From positions 1 to 64,000 of the forward strand of contig JAEZZM010000035.1 of assembly GCA_023418575.1 (NCBI GenBank): a stretch of DNA of 64,000 nucleotides. Reading direction: 5' to 3'. This DNA is from Actinomycetes bacterium (GTDB taxonomy: Bacteria; Actinomycetota; Coriobacteriia; Coriobacteriales; JAEZZM01). The notes beneath the pieces were generated by a model. It worked only from the letters and a program-made list of their open reading frames with translations. It made no database searches and was not told the origin of the DNA. The translations under genes and the position numbers were made by a program. Of the stretch, positions 25,592 to 33,867 are shown piece after piece (the first letter of the stretch is position 1; every line of letters starts with the position of its first letter).

Positions 25592-26056
25592 TTAAGATAC
25601 CGTTCCGTGGAAATTAGAAGGAGGAGAGAAATACAGATAAAAGCTTTTAGACTTGTCTAAATTTACCGTGAAAGTTTTAGATGATCTGGGGGGAATAGTA
25701 ACTACCGCCAACTTAGAGCCCCAAAACTTATTTTCATAAGCAGCTAATTTAAGATTGCCTTTACTTGAATCATTATACGCATAAACGGTATAGCTATTCT
25801 TACCAGTAAAATCGTAATTAGTATACAAAGGCTGATTGTTTGCCTTACCACCAAAATCATAGGTACCAAAAACTTTTACATTCCAAGTTTCCTTGGGTTT
25901 TGTTGTACCTTTGCTTCCATCTTTAATATAAGTAGGACGAGGTGTAACCCCCACTAATTGATCTTGAGCTGAAGCTAATTTAAGCCCAGTACTTGAAATT
26001 AATAATCCTAACGTACCTGCAGAAAATAGTTTAAGCATTTTTCTTCTGCTTATCAT
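25592..26056 (-). CDS. Secreted protein with Tat-type signal, unknown function
   Basis: A 154-residue precursor. The N-terminus MISRRKMLKLFSAGTLGLL has the twin-arginine pattern (SRRKMLK then a hydrophobic stretch), and cleavage is likely after the Ala-Ser-Ala near residue 31. The mature part is beta-rich with many Tyr, Lys and Asn residues. I do not recognise a family. The start is the ATG at 26056 because GGAGG lies 5 bases before it; the longer frame from 26068 includes the ribosome site. It lies upstream of the VanZ-like gene. Confidence 0.65.
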   Translation of the reverse strand: MISRRKMLKLFSAGTLGLLISSTGLKLASAQDQLVGVTPRPTYIKDGSKGTTKPKETWNVKVFGTYDFGGKANNQPLYTNYDFTGKNSYTVYAYNDSSKGNLKLAAYENKFWGSKLAVVTIPPRSSKTFTVNLDKSKSFYLYFSPPSNFHGTVS

Positions 26057-26221
26057 ATTGACCTCCAATCAATATATTAGAATGTAAAACTATTTTAACA
26101 CAGTTTTTTAATTTAGAACTATATTCTTAACTCACAAAGAACCTCATTGAGAACTTGAAAACAAAAAATAAAAAGGGACTTGCAAAATTTCTCAGCTTCC
26201 ATTAATATGAATTCTTGCGTT

Positions 26222-26297
26222 GCGGACGTGGCTCAGTTGGTAGAGCATAACCTTGCCAAGGTTGGGGTCGCGGGTTCGAGTCCCGTCGTCCGCTCCA
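26222..26297 (+). tRNA. tRNA-Gly (anticodon GCC)
   Basis: A cloverleaf with acceptor GCGGACG/CGTCCGC, discriminator T and encoded CCA. The D arm is GCTCAGTTGGTAGAGC, the anticodon loop TTGCCAA gives anticodon GCC, and the T arm is CGGGTTCGAGTCCCG. The length is 76 bases. Confidence 0.96.
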
Positions 26298-26307
26298 GTT
26301 TATCCCT

Positions 26308-26336
26308 CAAGACCCATCATATGATGGGTCTTTTTG
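26308..26336 (+). terminator. Terminator after tRNA-Gly
   Basis: AGACCCATCAT and ATGATGGGTCT form an 11-bp stem with no loop bases left over (the centre opens to form one), followed by TTTTTGTT. It lies 13 bases after the tRNA. Confidence 0.9.
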
Positions 26337-26350
26337 TTAGCTTAAATGGC

Positions 26351-26384
26351 CTATAAGCCGCCTAAACCTATAAGCCGCCTAAAC
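26351..26384 (+). repeat. Tandem 17-bp direct repeat
   Basis: CTATAAGCCGCCTAAAC occurs twice back to back (26351-26367 and 26368-26384), in the leader of the YbjQ-like gene. Confidence 0.9.
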
Positions 26385-26437
26385 CTTTGAAAACAGACTT
26401 GCTCTTCCTCATAGATCTAAGTAAAAAGGATACTTGT

Positions 26438-26776
26438 ATGATATGTTGCACAAGCCACACCGTTGAGGGTTATACCATAGATGCTTATCTAGGACTTATA
26501 TGTGCCGACAGCCTTTGTGATATACGCTCAATTATCAATAAGAGTTCAGGTAAGCAATTTATCAAGAGCTTGGCACAAGATATGACTAAAGATGAAGAAA
26601 TTGAATCCTTATTAGAAGAAGCTCGCACTGAATGCCTAACTGAAATCATGGAAAAAGCCTCTATCATTGGGGCTGATGCTCTAATCGGCTTAAACTTCTC
26701 AATTTCAAAGCTGGATAAGGGCCTGATGCTTATCAGCGCCTATGGCACTGCCGTTGGCCTTAAGAAGATACCTTAA
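26438..26776 (+). CDS. YbjQ/UPF0145 family protein
   Basis: A 112-residue protein of the UPF0145 (YbjQ) family, predicted heavy-metal-binding fold of unknown cell role. HTVEGYTIDAYLGLICAD near the start, LLEEARTECLTEIMEKASIIGADALIGLNF in the middle and the ending YGTAVGLKKI match the family. The start is the ATG at 26438, which has AAAAGG eight bases before it; the upstream frame from 26387 adds residues outside the family. It converges on the STAS–kinase gene with only 6 bases between stops. Confidence 0.8.
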   Translation: MICCTSHTVEGYTIDAYLGLICADSLCDIRSIINKSSGKQFIKSLAQDMTKDEEIESLLEEARTECLTEIMEKASIIGADALIGLNFSISKLDKGLMLISAYGTAVGLKKIP

Positions 26777-26782
26777 AAAGTA

Positions 26783-27613
26783 TTACAGCTTGAGTTTTAC
26801 CAGCCTAACGCAGGTTCCACAGCCATGCTCCCGGGGAACAATTTCTACTTGATCCATAAGCAAGTGCATTAAGCGAATTCCACGTCCTCTGGTAAGAGAT
26901 ATATCTGGTAAGTCCCCTGAACTAAAGTCACAGCCTTTACCTGAATCTAAGACCTCTATCACTACTCTGTCTTCATAGCTATCGATATTAACAATGATAG
27001 ACATGGCTTCATGTTCTTTAAGCTGCTCTATACTATCAGAAAAAGCATGGTCAAAGGCATTACCTAGGGCTTCTCCAACTGCCAAAACACTATCAAAGAC
27101 TGTCTGCTCATCCAAAGAGCAAGACTCAAGAAGCTCTGAAACCTGAGCTCTTACCTCGGACATCCTTTTTGGATCCTTAGGCACCTTAATGCTCGATGAA
27201 GTTCCTGGATTTGAGGGCTTTGTCAACAGACGCTCTTTATGCTCCTGGGCAGCTGCTAACAAGGCCGCAGAAGGAATGCGCTCAAGAATTTGAGCGTACT
27301 TTATGCAACGCAATGCTTCCCTAGACAACTTCACTAAAGACAGTCGCCCGCCTTTTTTGTCTAAGGTTTTTTGCAAATAAATAATAAAACCCAAACCAGA
27401 GGAGTCTATGTATTTAACCTGCTCAAAATCTAAGATAAAGTGCAGGCAGTTTTTAGCTATAAGTTCATCAACTTGATGTCTCAAGCCCATGACCTTATTA
27501 ATGCATAAATCTCTATCAAGCTGAATTATTGCAAATTCAAGACCCATCCTAGTTTTATGACGTGCCAGAATTGCTGAATCTAAGCTGTCCATAAAGTAAA
27601 CATACCCAAACAA
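26783..27613 (-). CDS. STAS domain–anti-sigma kinase fusion
   Basis: A 276-residue two-domain regulator. Residues 22-115 are a STAS anti-sigma-factor antagonist domain, with the phosphorylatable Ser in YIDSSGLGF (70-76). Residues about 150-276 are an RsbW/SpoIIAB-like GHKL kinase, with the N box GEALGNAFDHA (180-190), the DSGKGCDF G1 box and RGRGIRLMHLLMD. In partner switching these are normally separate proteins that bind each other, so the fusion is unusual. The PP2C phosphatase two genes upstream is the expected opposing enzyme. No sigma factor is in the window. Confidence 0.85.
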   Translation of the reverse strand: MFGYVYFMDSLDSAILARHKTRMGLEFAIIQLDRDLCINKVMGLRHQVDELIAKNCLHFILDFEQVKYIDSSGLGFIIYLQKTLDKKGGRLSLVKLSREALRCIKYAQILERIPSAALLAAAQEHKERLLTKPSNPGTSSSIKVPKDPKRMSEVRAQVSELLESCSLDEQTVFDSVLAVGEALGNAFDHAFSDSIEQLKEHEAMSIIVNIDSYEDRVVIEVLDSGKGCDFSSGDLPDISLTRGRGIRLMHLLMDQVEIVPREHGCGTCVRLVKLKL

Positions 27614-27621
27614 GCAGCGCG

Positions 27622-28548
27622 TTAAGCAAGTGACTCCTGCGCTGCTTCTAATCTTTGCTGCGGGCTATCTGGCTCAATGTGCACAACAACATCAACAACC
27701 TGGGGAAATTCTCGTTTAAGCAGGGCTTCTAACTTATCGGCAAGACTGTGAGCATGTGCAACGCTCATCTCAGGATCAACAAGCATATGAAGATCTACAT
27801 ATACCTCTCCTTCTGTTCCCCTGGTTCTAATGGCATGGATATTATCGACACCTTCAATTTTAGAAGCCTGCTCGGCAATGTCTTCATAGGGTATGCGTGC
27901 TCTATCTGAAAGGCTGGCATTTGCCTGTTTAAATACCGAGTAAGCAGTATAAAAAATTGCAGCACAAACAAAAAGTGAAACTACAGCATCTGCCTTGGTA
28001 AAGCCAAAAGATACCAGCACCAAAGAAACAATTACAGAGATGGAAACCAAGGCATCCGATAAGGTATGGAGCGCATCAGCCTCAAGTATTTCTGAACGCA
28101 AGGTTTTTGCTTGCCTGCGCTCAATAATGGTTATAAAGAGATTGATTACCAAGCTCACTAGCATAACCAGAAATGAGCTTATTCCAACTTCTATCTGTGA
28201 ATCTTGTGCCATAAGAGCTGCTATAGCTGTACTGCCAATATTATATGCAGCAAACAACAAGAATATACCTATTAAAACTGAGGCATAGGTTTCAAACTTT
28301 GCATGACCATAGGGATGTTTTGTATCAGCGGGTTTTGAAGCTAAACTCAGGCCGATAATACCGACCACATTACCTGCTGAATCAAAAATTGAATGTATGC
28401 CATCTGCCTGCATGGCAACAGACTTAGTCACAAGTCCGTAAATGTATTTAGCTAGAGCTACTCCCAAATTTAGAAACAAAATAATCCACAAGGTTTTAAG
28501 AATAGCCGACTTTCGCCGCTGATTTTCTTCTTGGCTAAGTTGCACCAT
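27622..28548 (-). CDS. Cation diffusion facilitator family metal transporter
   Basis: A 308-residue CDF transporter that exports divalent metals such as Zn2+, Mn2+ or Fe2+ against protons. Six helices fill residues 15-205, with the metal-binding HSIFDSAGNV in helix II and DALHTLSDALV in helix V. The cytoplasmic C-terminal domain contains RTRGTEGEVYVDLHMLVDPEMSVAHAHSLADKLE. It lies 8 bases upstream of the STAS–kinase gene and 6 bases downstream of the phosphatase gene, all on the minus strand, so it is co-transcribed with the signalling pair. Confidence 0.92.
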   Translation of the reverse strand: MVQLSQEENQRRKSAILKTLWIILFLNLGVALAKYIYGLVTKSVAMQADGIHSIFDSAGNVVGIIGLSLASKPADTKHPYGHAKFETYASVLIGIFLLFAAYNIGSTAIAALMAQDSQIEVGISSFLVMLVSLVINLFITIIERRQAKTLRSEILEADALHTLSDALVSISVIVSLVLVSFGFTKADAVVSLFVCAAIFYTAYSVFKQANASLSDRARIPYEDIAEQASKIEGVDNIHAIRTRGTEGEVYVDLHMLVDPEMSVAHAHSLADKLEALLKREFPQVVDVVVHIEPDSPQQRLEAAQESLA

Positions 28549-28554
28549 AGTTTT

Positions 28555-30714
28555 CTACTCCTCAAACTCAATGCTCACCATAGCTATATCATCATTAAGC
28601 TGACCTTGGGTAAAGTGCTCAAGAACCATCAAAATATTCTCATTGAGCTCCTCTGCTCCATAATCAATGAGTTGCAAAAATGACTCCTTAAGCGCTTCTT
28701 CCCCAAAAAAGGAGCCATCTGGACTTCTAGCTTCTGTGGTCCCATCCGTATAAAGAAATAAGACATCGCCTTTTTTAATTTCAAAGTATCCGTTTGAGTA
28801 CGTCATATCCTCAAAAGCACCCACTATGGGAGAAAAACTATTTAAAAGCTCTAGTTCTCCCCCGTCATTGCTTTTATTAGGATGAAACAAAAAGGCAGGA
28901 GGATGTCCTGCACAACAATACTGCGCACTCATAGTATTAAGATCGATCAGGGCTACAAATAAAGTGGTAAAACTTTCTATTCTGCTGAAATTTAAGAAGA
29001 GCTTATTTAAAGCAGAAACAATATGTGCAGGATCCATGCTATTCCAAGCATAAGCAGCGATAGCAGTCTTTACTAAGGAGGCCATAGAAGCGGCCTCAAC
29101 GCCTTTACCAGAAATATCACCCACAAGAGCTATAACGCGTCTATTATCAAGCTCAAAAAGGTCAAAATAGTCCCCACCAACTACTGCTTGCTCTGTTGCC
29201 GATGAGTACAGGCCGCTTACTTTAAGACCCTCTATCTCGGGTAACTCATTTCTAAGTGCCTTTTGAAGCACGTGCGATATCTTAGTCTCATTGCTACGCT
29301 CCTTCTCGCCCTGAACACAAGAGCGCACAGTCTGGGCAAAGCTGCTTAAGAAGTTGCGCTCAACAGCATCAAAGGGAGCACTTGACTCAGGCCTTAGTGC
29401 AAACATATCAACTTCACTGCCAAAGAGCTCACCCATATGCAAGAACAATCCATGAGAAAGCTCACTTTGCGAGGCTATCCACTTACCAAGCTCCGTTTGC
29501 CCATCAACATATTGAACATAGGATGGATCATAATCCCTATAAGCTTTAAAGGGGAATCTGTGCTCTGTTACCCCATCTCTTCCGGGGAATTCAGAAAAGG
29601 TAGCAACCGCTTCTTGGGTCCAAGGATTAGAAAGTACTAATACATATTCAAAGGGTACCAGGCGGCGCACCTTATTCATTAGACTATGAAAGAAGAGCTT
29701 GTCAATACGCTCACTGGAGTAAAACAGGTCTCTTAGCTGAGAAAGTAAATAATCAAGCTGCTCTAATTTTCTATGCCTCATAAGGCTTAAGGCAGAGGTA
29801 AATTCAACGCTAAGATAATCTGCTACCGTCTCCATTAAAAGCAGGTCTGAACTCATAACCATTAAGGGGTATGACCATAAGATAAGTATCACACCCACAA
29901 GCGTGTCACCTGAATATAAAGGCAAGCCAACAGCTGTCTTAAACCATGAATTCATAGCAGACTCTACATGAATATGCTCACCACTTTTTAGATCAATAGC
30001 AGCGGCTGGACTGCTATCAAAGGGCTCTAAAAACTGCAGGTAAATTGAACTCCCGCTTTTATCGACAAGGCCGGGCAAACCTTTAAAATGAGGAATAAAG
30101 AAATGTCCTACCTTGAGATTACTTACCGTTCTTGAACAACCACTTAAGCGATAACCTTGCTCCTCGACCAAATACAAAAGCACCGTATCCGCTTCCATAA
30201 CACTGGTAAGCGTTTCTAAAACGCTTTGAGTAAGACCTTCAAAATCTGAAGAGCCCAGGGTGGATGAAATAATTTCAAGCATACCTTCAAGACGAGTGTT
30301 TGAACGAGCCAGTTGATGTAGCAAACGCTCACGTTCTCGCTCATTTTCACGCAAGAGATCTACATCTTTTAAGAGGAGAAGGTATTTAATCTCGCGTGCT
30401 TCAATATAAGACTTACAACTCAATTCTACCGGAATTAAAATGCCTGGAGCTGGGCATGCAAACATAGTAACTACGGTACCGTCAACTGGAAAAGGCAAAT
30501 CCCCCTCTTGAGCCTTTTGCAAGTTCACATGATAAAAAAGATCATAGATAGAGCGTCCTGCAAGATCGTTTACATTAAAAATTTCGTCAGCATACTGATT
30601 TGAGGCACTTATATATCCAGAAGCATCAAAGAAAATGAGAGCATCTGTAGTTAATTCAAATAAGGTCATTAAAGCTGGTGAAGCAATAATGGACTGTTGC
30701 AAATCTTCAGACAT
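28555..30714 (-). CDS. PAS/GAF sensor PP2C (SpoIIE/RsbU-type) phosphatase
   Basis: A 719-residue signalling phosphatase. An N-terminal PAS-like domain (about 10-125) is followed by a coiled coil and a GAF domain (about 150-305). A second GAF-like stretch (about 325-475) precedes a C-terminal SpoIIE-type PP2C domain (about 485-715). The latter carries the metal-binding AVVGGDYFDLF, ALVGDISGKGVEAASMAS and LFLYTDGTTEARSPDG motifs. It would dephosphorylate a STAS protein, here most simply the STAS domain encoded two genes on. The start is the ATG at 30714 after GGGAGG; the frame extends to a TTG at 30729. No membrane segment is seen, so the signal is probably cytoplasmic. Confidence 0.9.
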   Translation of the reverse strand: MSEDLQQSIIASPALMTLFELTTDALIFFDASGYISASNQYADEIFNVNDLAGRSIYDLFYHVNLQKAQEGDLPFPVDGTVVTMFACPAPGILIPVELSCKSYIEAREIKYLLLLKDVDLLRENERERERLLHQLARSNTRLEGMLEIISSTLGSSDFEGLTQSVLETLTSVMEADTVLLYLVEEQGYRLSGCSRTVSNLKVGHFFIPHFKGLPGLVDKSGSSIYLQFLEPFDSSPAAAIDLKSGEHIHVESAMNSWFKTAVGLPLYSGDTLVGVILILWSYPLMVMSSDLLLMETVADYLSVEFTSALSLMRHRKLEQLDYLLSQLRDLFYSSERIDKLFFHSLMNKVRRLVPFEYVLVLSNPWTQEAVATFSEFPGRDGVTEHRFPFKAYRDYDPSYVQYVDGQTELGKWIASQSELSHGLFLHMGELFGSEVDMFALRPESSAPFDAVERNFLSSFAQTVRSCVQGEKERSNETKISHVLQKALRNELPEIEGLKVSGLYSSATEQAVVGGDYFDLFELDNRRVIALVGDISGKGVEAASMASLVKTAIAAYAWNSMDPAHIVSALNKLFLNFSRIESFTTLFVALIDLNTMSAQYCCAGHPPAFLFHPNKSNDGGELELLNSFSPIVGAFEDMTYSNGYFEIKKGDVLFLYTDGTTEARSPDGSFFGEEALKESFLQLIDYGAEELNENILMVLEHFTQGQLNDDIAMVSIEFEE

Positions 30715-30935
30715 AGGCCTCCCATTCAAGAATCTGATTCAAGAATCTAATGCAGGAATCTGATGCTACCAGTTTGTAGTATAGACCATAAATCGAAAGT
30801 TTTTGCTTGCATCAAGCTAACACTATACTAGAATCAATCATCAATTTTTGATTTTAATGCATATTCTTGCAATTTTATTTGGTTTATTGAATATATAAAG
30901 CAAGACATCTTTTCTTAGTTAGGAGGAAGCATACA

Positions 30936-31004
30936 ATGCCAAATATCAGGGAGTCTACCCGCTCTTATAGGCACTCTCACGGCCGCTTCTTGCCAAACAC
31001 TTAG
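30936..31004 (+). CDS. Possible 22-residue small protein with strong ribosome site
   Basis: AGGAGGAAGCATACA lies right before an ATG that opens a 22-codon frame (MPNIRESTRSYRHSHGRFLP then two residues and TAG). The product is rich in Arg, His and Ser. Upstream, TTGCAA and TATATAA make a possible promoter. It lies in a 396-base gap (30715-31110) between two minus-strand genes in which I see no other gene. Function unknown; it may also be a leader peptide or part of a small RNA. Confidence 0.45.
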   Translation: MPNIRESTRSYRHSHGRFLPNT

Positions 31005-31110
31005 TGACCTTAAAATCGCTTCCCCTTGCATACAATAAAGACTTACAAGAATGCATAAGCTACCCTTTTGTAGAGTAAGCACCAGGAAGTTTTAACTATT
31101 ACCAACAGCC

Positions 31111-31779
31111 TTAATAAGATAGCTGATAAATGGTCAAGATACCAATCACGCACATCACACTAGTTATTAAAACAGCAAGCACTAGCTGTAGAATTGCTCT
31201 GTAGCGTAGGCGGTAAAGTAAAAAGAAAACAGGTATCAAAGCGCAGGTCAATAAAGACAGTTGAAATAAGCCATCAGAATCGGTACTTAAGTACACAAAC
31301 CAGTAGGGCGCTCCCAAAAGACCGGCAAGCACGCCTGCTGCAGCTTGCCTATATTGGAAGCTCTTATCGCCCATCTTGCAGGCCAGCGGAGCCATAACAA
31401 GACTTAAAACCAGGGCAGCGATACTCCAAAGAAAGGCTTGAAGAAGAAAAGGTCTAAGGGCGTCTTGTGAACGAAGGCCTAAGACAATTGAAAGGGCATA
31501 ATAGGTAAAAAGAGCAAAAGCTAGACCTAGCAGTGATTTACCAATTGCGTCACGTGATCTCTGGGAGCTTATACCTGCAAGCAAGGGAAGCAAAGCATAG
31601 GCAAAGGGCCCATCTGCAAAGCTTAAGAGCAGCCATAGAGCTGATGATAAAATATCATCAGAGCGCATAAGATTAAATCCAAAAGCATCAAAAGCTAAGG
31701 AAGCAAGTGCGATAAGTATTCCTACTGCTGCCATACATAGATAAGAAAGACCTGGATTTTTCAATGCTTTTGCACCCAT
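31111..31779 (-). CDS. Uncharacterised integral membrane protein
   Basis: A 222-residue protein with about six hydrophobic helices and short polar loops; no catalytic motif or family signature is seen. CAGGAGG precedes the ATG, so the start is well supported. It stands alone between the small frame described at 30936 and tRNA-Leu. I do not recognise the family; a small permease-like or anchor role would be a guess. Confidence 0.7.
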   Translation of the reverse strand: MGAKALKNPGLSYLCMAAVGILIALASLAFDAFGFNLMRSDDILSSALWLLLSFADGPFAYALLPLLAGISSQRSRDAIGKSLLGLAFALFTYYALSIVLGLRSQDALRPFLLQAFLWSIAALVLSLVMAPLACKMGDKSFQYRQAAAGVLAGLLGAPYWFVYLSTDSDGLFQLSLLTCALIPVFFLLYRLRYRAILQLVLAVLITSVMCVIGILTIYQLSY

Positions 31780-31852
31780 TAGCCCTCCTGTTCTACTGTT
31801 TGGGTTTATAGGCCACTCCTGAAAGCTAAAAACAAGTTAAGTTCCAGATAAG

Positions 31853-31883
31853 AAAAAAGGCTCACACCTTTTGGTATCAGCCT
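31853..31883 (-). terminator. Terminator after tRNA-Leu
   Basis: On the minus strand AGGCT and AGCCT form the outer stem, TACC/GGTG the inner one, with loop AAAA and a following T run of six. It lies about 12 bases after the tRNA 3' end. Confidence 0.8.
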
Positions 31884-31894
31884 GATAATTCATA

Positions 31895-31981
31895 TGGTGT
31901 CGGAAGAGGGACTTGAACCCTCATGTCCTTAAGGACACTAGCCCCTCAAGCTAGCGCGTCTGCCTATTCCGCCATTCCGAC
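31895..31981 (-). tRNA. tRNA-Leu (anticodon GAG)
   Basis: A minus-strand class II tRNA with acceptor GTCGGAA/TTCCGAC, encoded CCA, anticodon loop TTGAGGG (anticodon GAG) and a long variable arm (TGTCCTTAAGGACA) before the T arm GGGTTCAAGTCCC. The length is 87 bases. Confidence 0.95.
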
Positions 31982-32139
31982 GTCTCAACAACGTTGTATA
32001 TATTAGCATGCTTTCAAAGAAGATGTAAAGAGGTATTTCAAAAATTTTTCTAATTTTTTCTAAGGCCCACAGCTATCCTTTTTTATCTGCACGCTACAGG
32101 GGATACAACAGGTAGTTTAGCTGTGTTTATAACTCAAGA

Positions 32140-32562
32140 TTATCTATTTAAGCCATAGTTTAGGAGAGCAGCATCATCGGGTTGAGCAACAATTTGAACA
32201 ATAACTTGGTGCGGAAGACAAACTATCATATCCCCTACATTTGCAATTTTTCCGGTGTGCACACAGACCTGATTATCACAATCTGCTCTATCAACCCAAA
32301 CAGCACCATCTTGAACTTTAATGAGGTTACTGCCCAGCTTCGTCTTAAGATCTACATCATTATTTTTGGAAAGCAGCTCAGAATACACAAGGCCTTCTGG
32401 ATCTTGAATAACAACATAAGGGCCATCAGTCATTGCTGACATCTGCCGTTGCGCAATTCCCTGTGAGACCAATGCTATAAGCAAGGCAACAACTAGCACA
32501 AGGGCAATAATAAGAATATCTCTTGTCTTAATCTTACTTCTTTTAAGCGCAGATTTGTCCAT
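32140..32562 (-). CDS. NusG domain II protein, membrane anchored (EetA-like)
   Basis: A 140-residue protein with one N-terminal membrane helix (ILIIALVLVVALLIALVSQG) and an extracytoplasmic NusG_II domain (GPYVVIQDPEGLVYSE, then CDNQVCVHTGKIANVGDMIVCLPHQV, with a Cys pair). In Gram-positive bacteria such proteins accompany ApbE and Gx transporters in flavin-based redox loci (EetA). The start is the ATG at 32562 because GGAGGGAG lies at good spacing; the longer frame includes that site. It is last in a three-gene run with apbE and the Gx transporter. Confidence 0.8.
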   Translation of the reverse strand: MDKSALKRSKIKTRDILIIALVLVVALLIALVSQGIAQRQMSAMTDGPYVVIQDPEGLVYSELLSKNNDVDLKTKLGSNLIKVQDGAVWVDRADCDNQVCVHTGKIANVGDMIVCLPHQVIVQIVAQPDDAALLNYGLNR

Positions 32563-32577
32563 TAACACTCTCCCTCC

Positions 32578-33867
32578 TTAGAGTGGATCTATGCCATGTG
32601 CCTTGAGAACATCAAGAGCCTGAGGGTATTTTGTTTTAAAGCCCTCACTAAAATGTGCCTGAGCTTTTTTGTCGACAAATAATGCTTCAAGCTCTTCTTC
32701 AGCATTAATAAGCTTTAAAGCAGCATCAAGCCCATCGACAAATAAACTAGTGGAATAGGCATCACAGTAAAAAGAAGAGCTTCCCACTACGGTGTCTGCC
32801 AGAATATCTGTTTCAACCGGATAACCAGTATGAGCATCAAGAATGTGCGTATAACGCTTATCTTCAAGATCAAAATAACGCTCATATAAACCACTTGTAA
32901 CAACTGAGGCATCCTTTACCGACAAAATAGTTAAAAAGGATTGTCCTTGAGTATTAGGATCACGTACCGCAATATTCCAGGCTGAACCATCGGGCTTAGC
33001 GCCAATTGCATATACATTTCCACCTAAGTTTATTAGTCCAGAGCTAATTCCAAAATCCAGGAAGCGTTGTTTGAGCTTATCGGCAATCCAGCCTTTAGCT
33101 GTGGCACCTAAGTCAAGCTTAGCCTGTGGGTCTTTTAACTGTACGGTATTACCTTCAACTAAAACCTTAGTGTAATCTATGTGTTTAATAGCCTCATCAA
33201 GCTCTGCCTGAGATGGTTTAATACCTTTCTTGAAATCCCAAAGAAGGCTTGCAGACCCTACAGTAATATCAAATTTACCTGCTGTTTTTTCGGAGAACTT
33301 TAAGGATTGCTCAATGAGTTGTGCAGTTTCAATATCTACCTCTACCTTACGACCTTGAGCAGCATTTATTCTGCTAATATCAGTACCCTCTTTATGAGCA
33401 GAAAATAACTTCTCATAGTAGGCACAATCCTCCGCTAAGACATCTAGAACTTTTTTTGATCCATAGGCACTAAACATAATCAGCGTATCAAAAGCAAAAA
33501 TACTTGATTTAGCAATCTCATCTTGTCCAGAGCCAGCCGTACTAAGTACGCTATCCCCCACCGCCTGTAAAGCTTTATTGCTATCAGCAGCTTTAGAAAA
33601 ATTACAGGCACTCAGTGCGGGGCTAAGTCCAAACAAACTGGCTACAGCAGCAAGACTTAGAGAATAACGCGTAAAGGACCTTCTGCTTAACAAAGCCGCC
33701 CGCATATTTCCATTTATATAGCTATCTGGAAGATAAAGCAGCTTTTCTTTTGAACATAAAGGATCAATAATGGCATCAATATGATCATATTCAAGCTGGG
33801 CCTGCTGTTCAAATTGCGACTTATCCAGATAGCTATCTTGATACTTATGCTGTGATCTAAGCTGCAT
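32578..33867 (-). CDS. apbE: FAD:protein FMN transferase, lipoprotein-like
   Basis: A 429-residue ApbE enzyme that attaches FMN to Thr/Ser of extracytoplasmic redox proteins. Family motifs include DTLIMFSAYG near the start, DISRINAAQGR, KLDLGATAKGWIADKL, GLINLGGNVYAIG and THILDAHTGYPVETDILADTVV. At residues 55-88 there is an export signal (LLSRRSFTRYSLSLAAVASL, ending LSAC, a lipobox). It is preceded by an odd 54-residue polar extension that starts at a GAGGAAG-supported ATG one base after the upstream stop; an internal ATG at 33705 would give a normal lipoprotein but has only a weak ribosome site. Confidence 0.88.
   Translation of the reverse strand: MQLRSQHKYQDSYLDKSQFEQQAQLEYDHIDAIIDPLCSKEKLLYLPDSYINGNMRAALLSRRSFTRYSLSLAAVASLFGLSPALSACNFSKAADSNKALQAVGDSVLSTAGSGQDEIAKSSIFAFDTLIMFSAYGSKKVLDVLAEDCAYYEKLFSAHKEGTDISRINAAQGRKVEVDIETAQLIEQSLKFSEKTAGKFDITVGSASLLWDFKKGIKPSQAELDEAIKHIDYTKVLVEGNTVQLKDPQAKLDLGATAKGWIADKLKQRFLDFGISSGLINLGGNVYAIGAKPDGSAWNIAVRDPNTQGQSFLTILSVKDASVVTSGLYERYFDLEDKRYTHILDAHTGYPVETDILADTVVGSSSFYCDAYSTSLFVDGLDAALKLINAEEELEALFVDKKAQAHFSEGFKTKYPQALDVLKAHGIDPL

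Noticed and set aside
26222..26297. tRNA-Gly as an integration site
   Set aside because: No second copy of the tRNA 3' end and no integrase are seen in the window.
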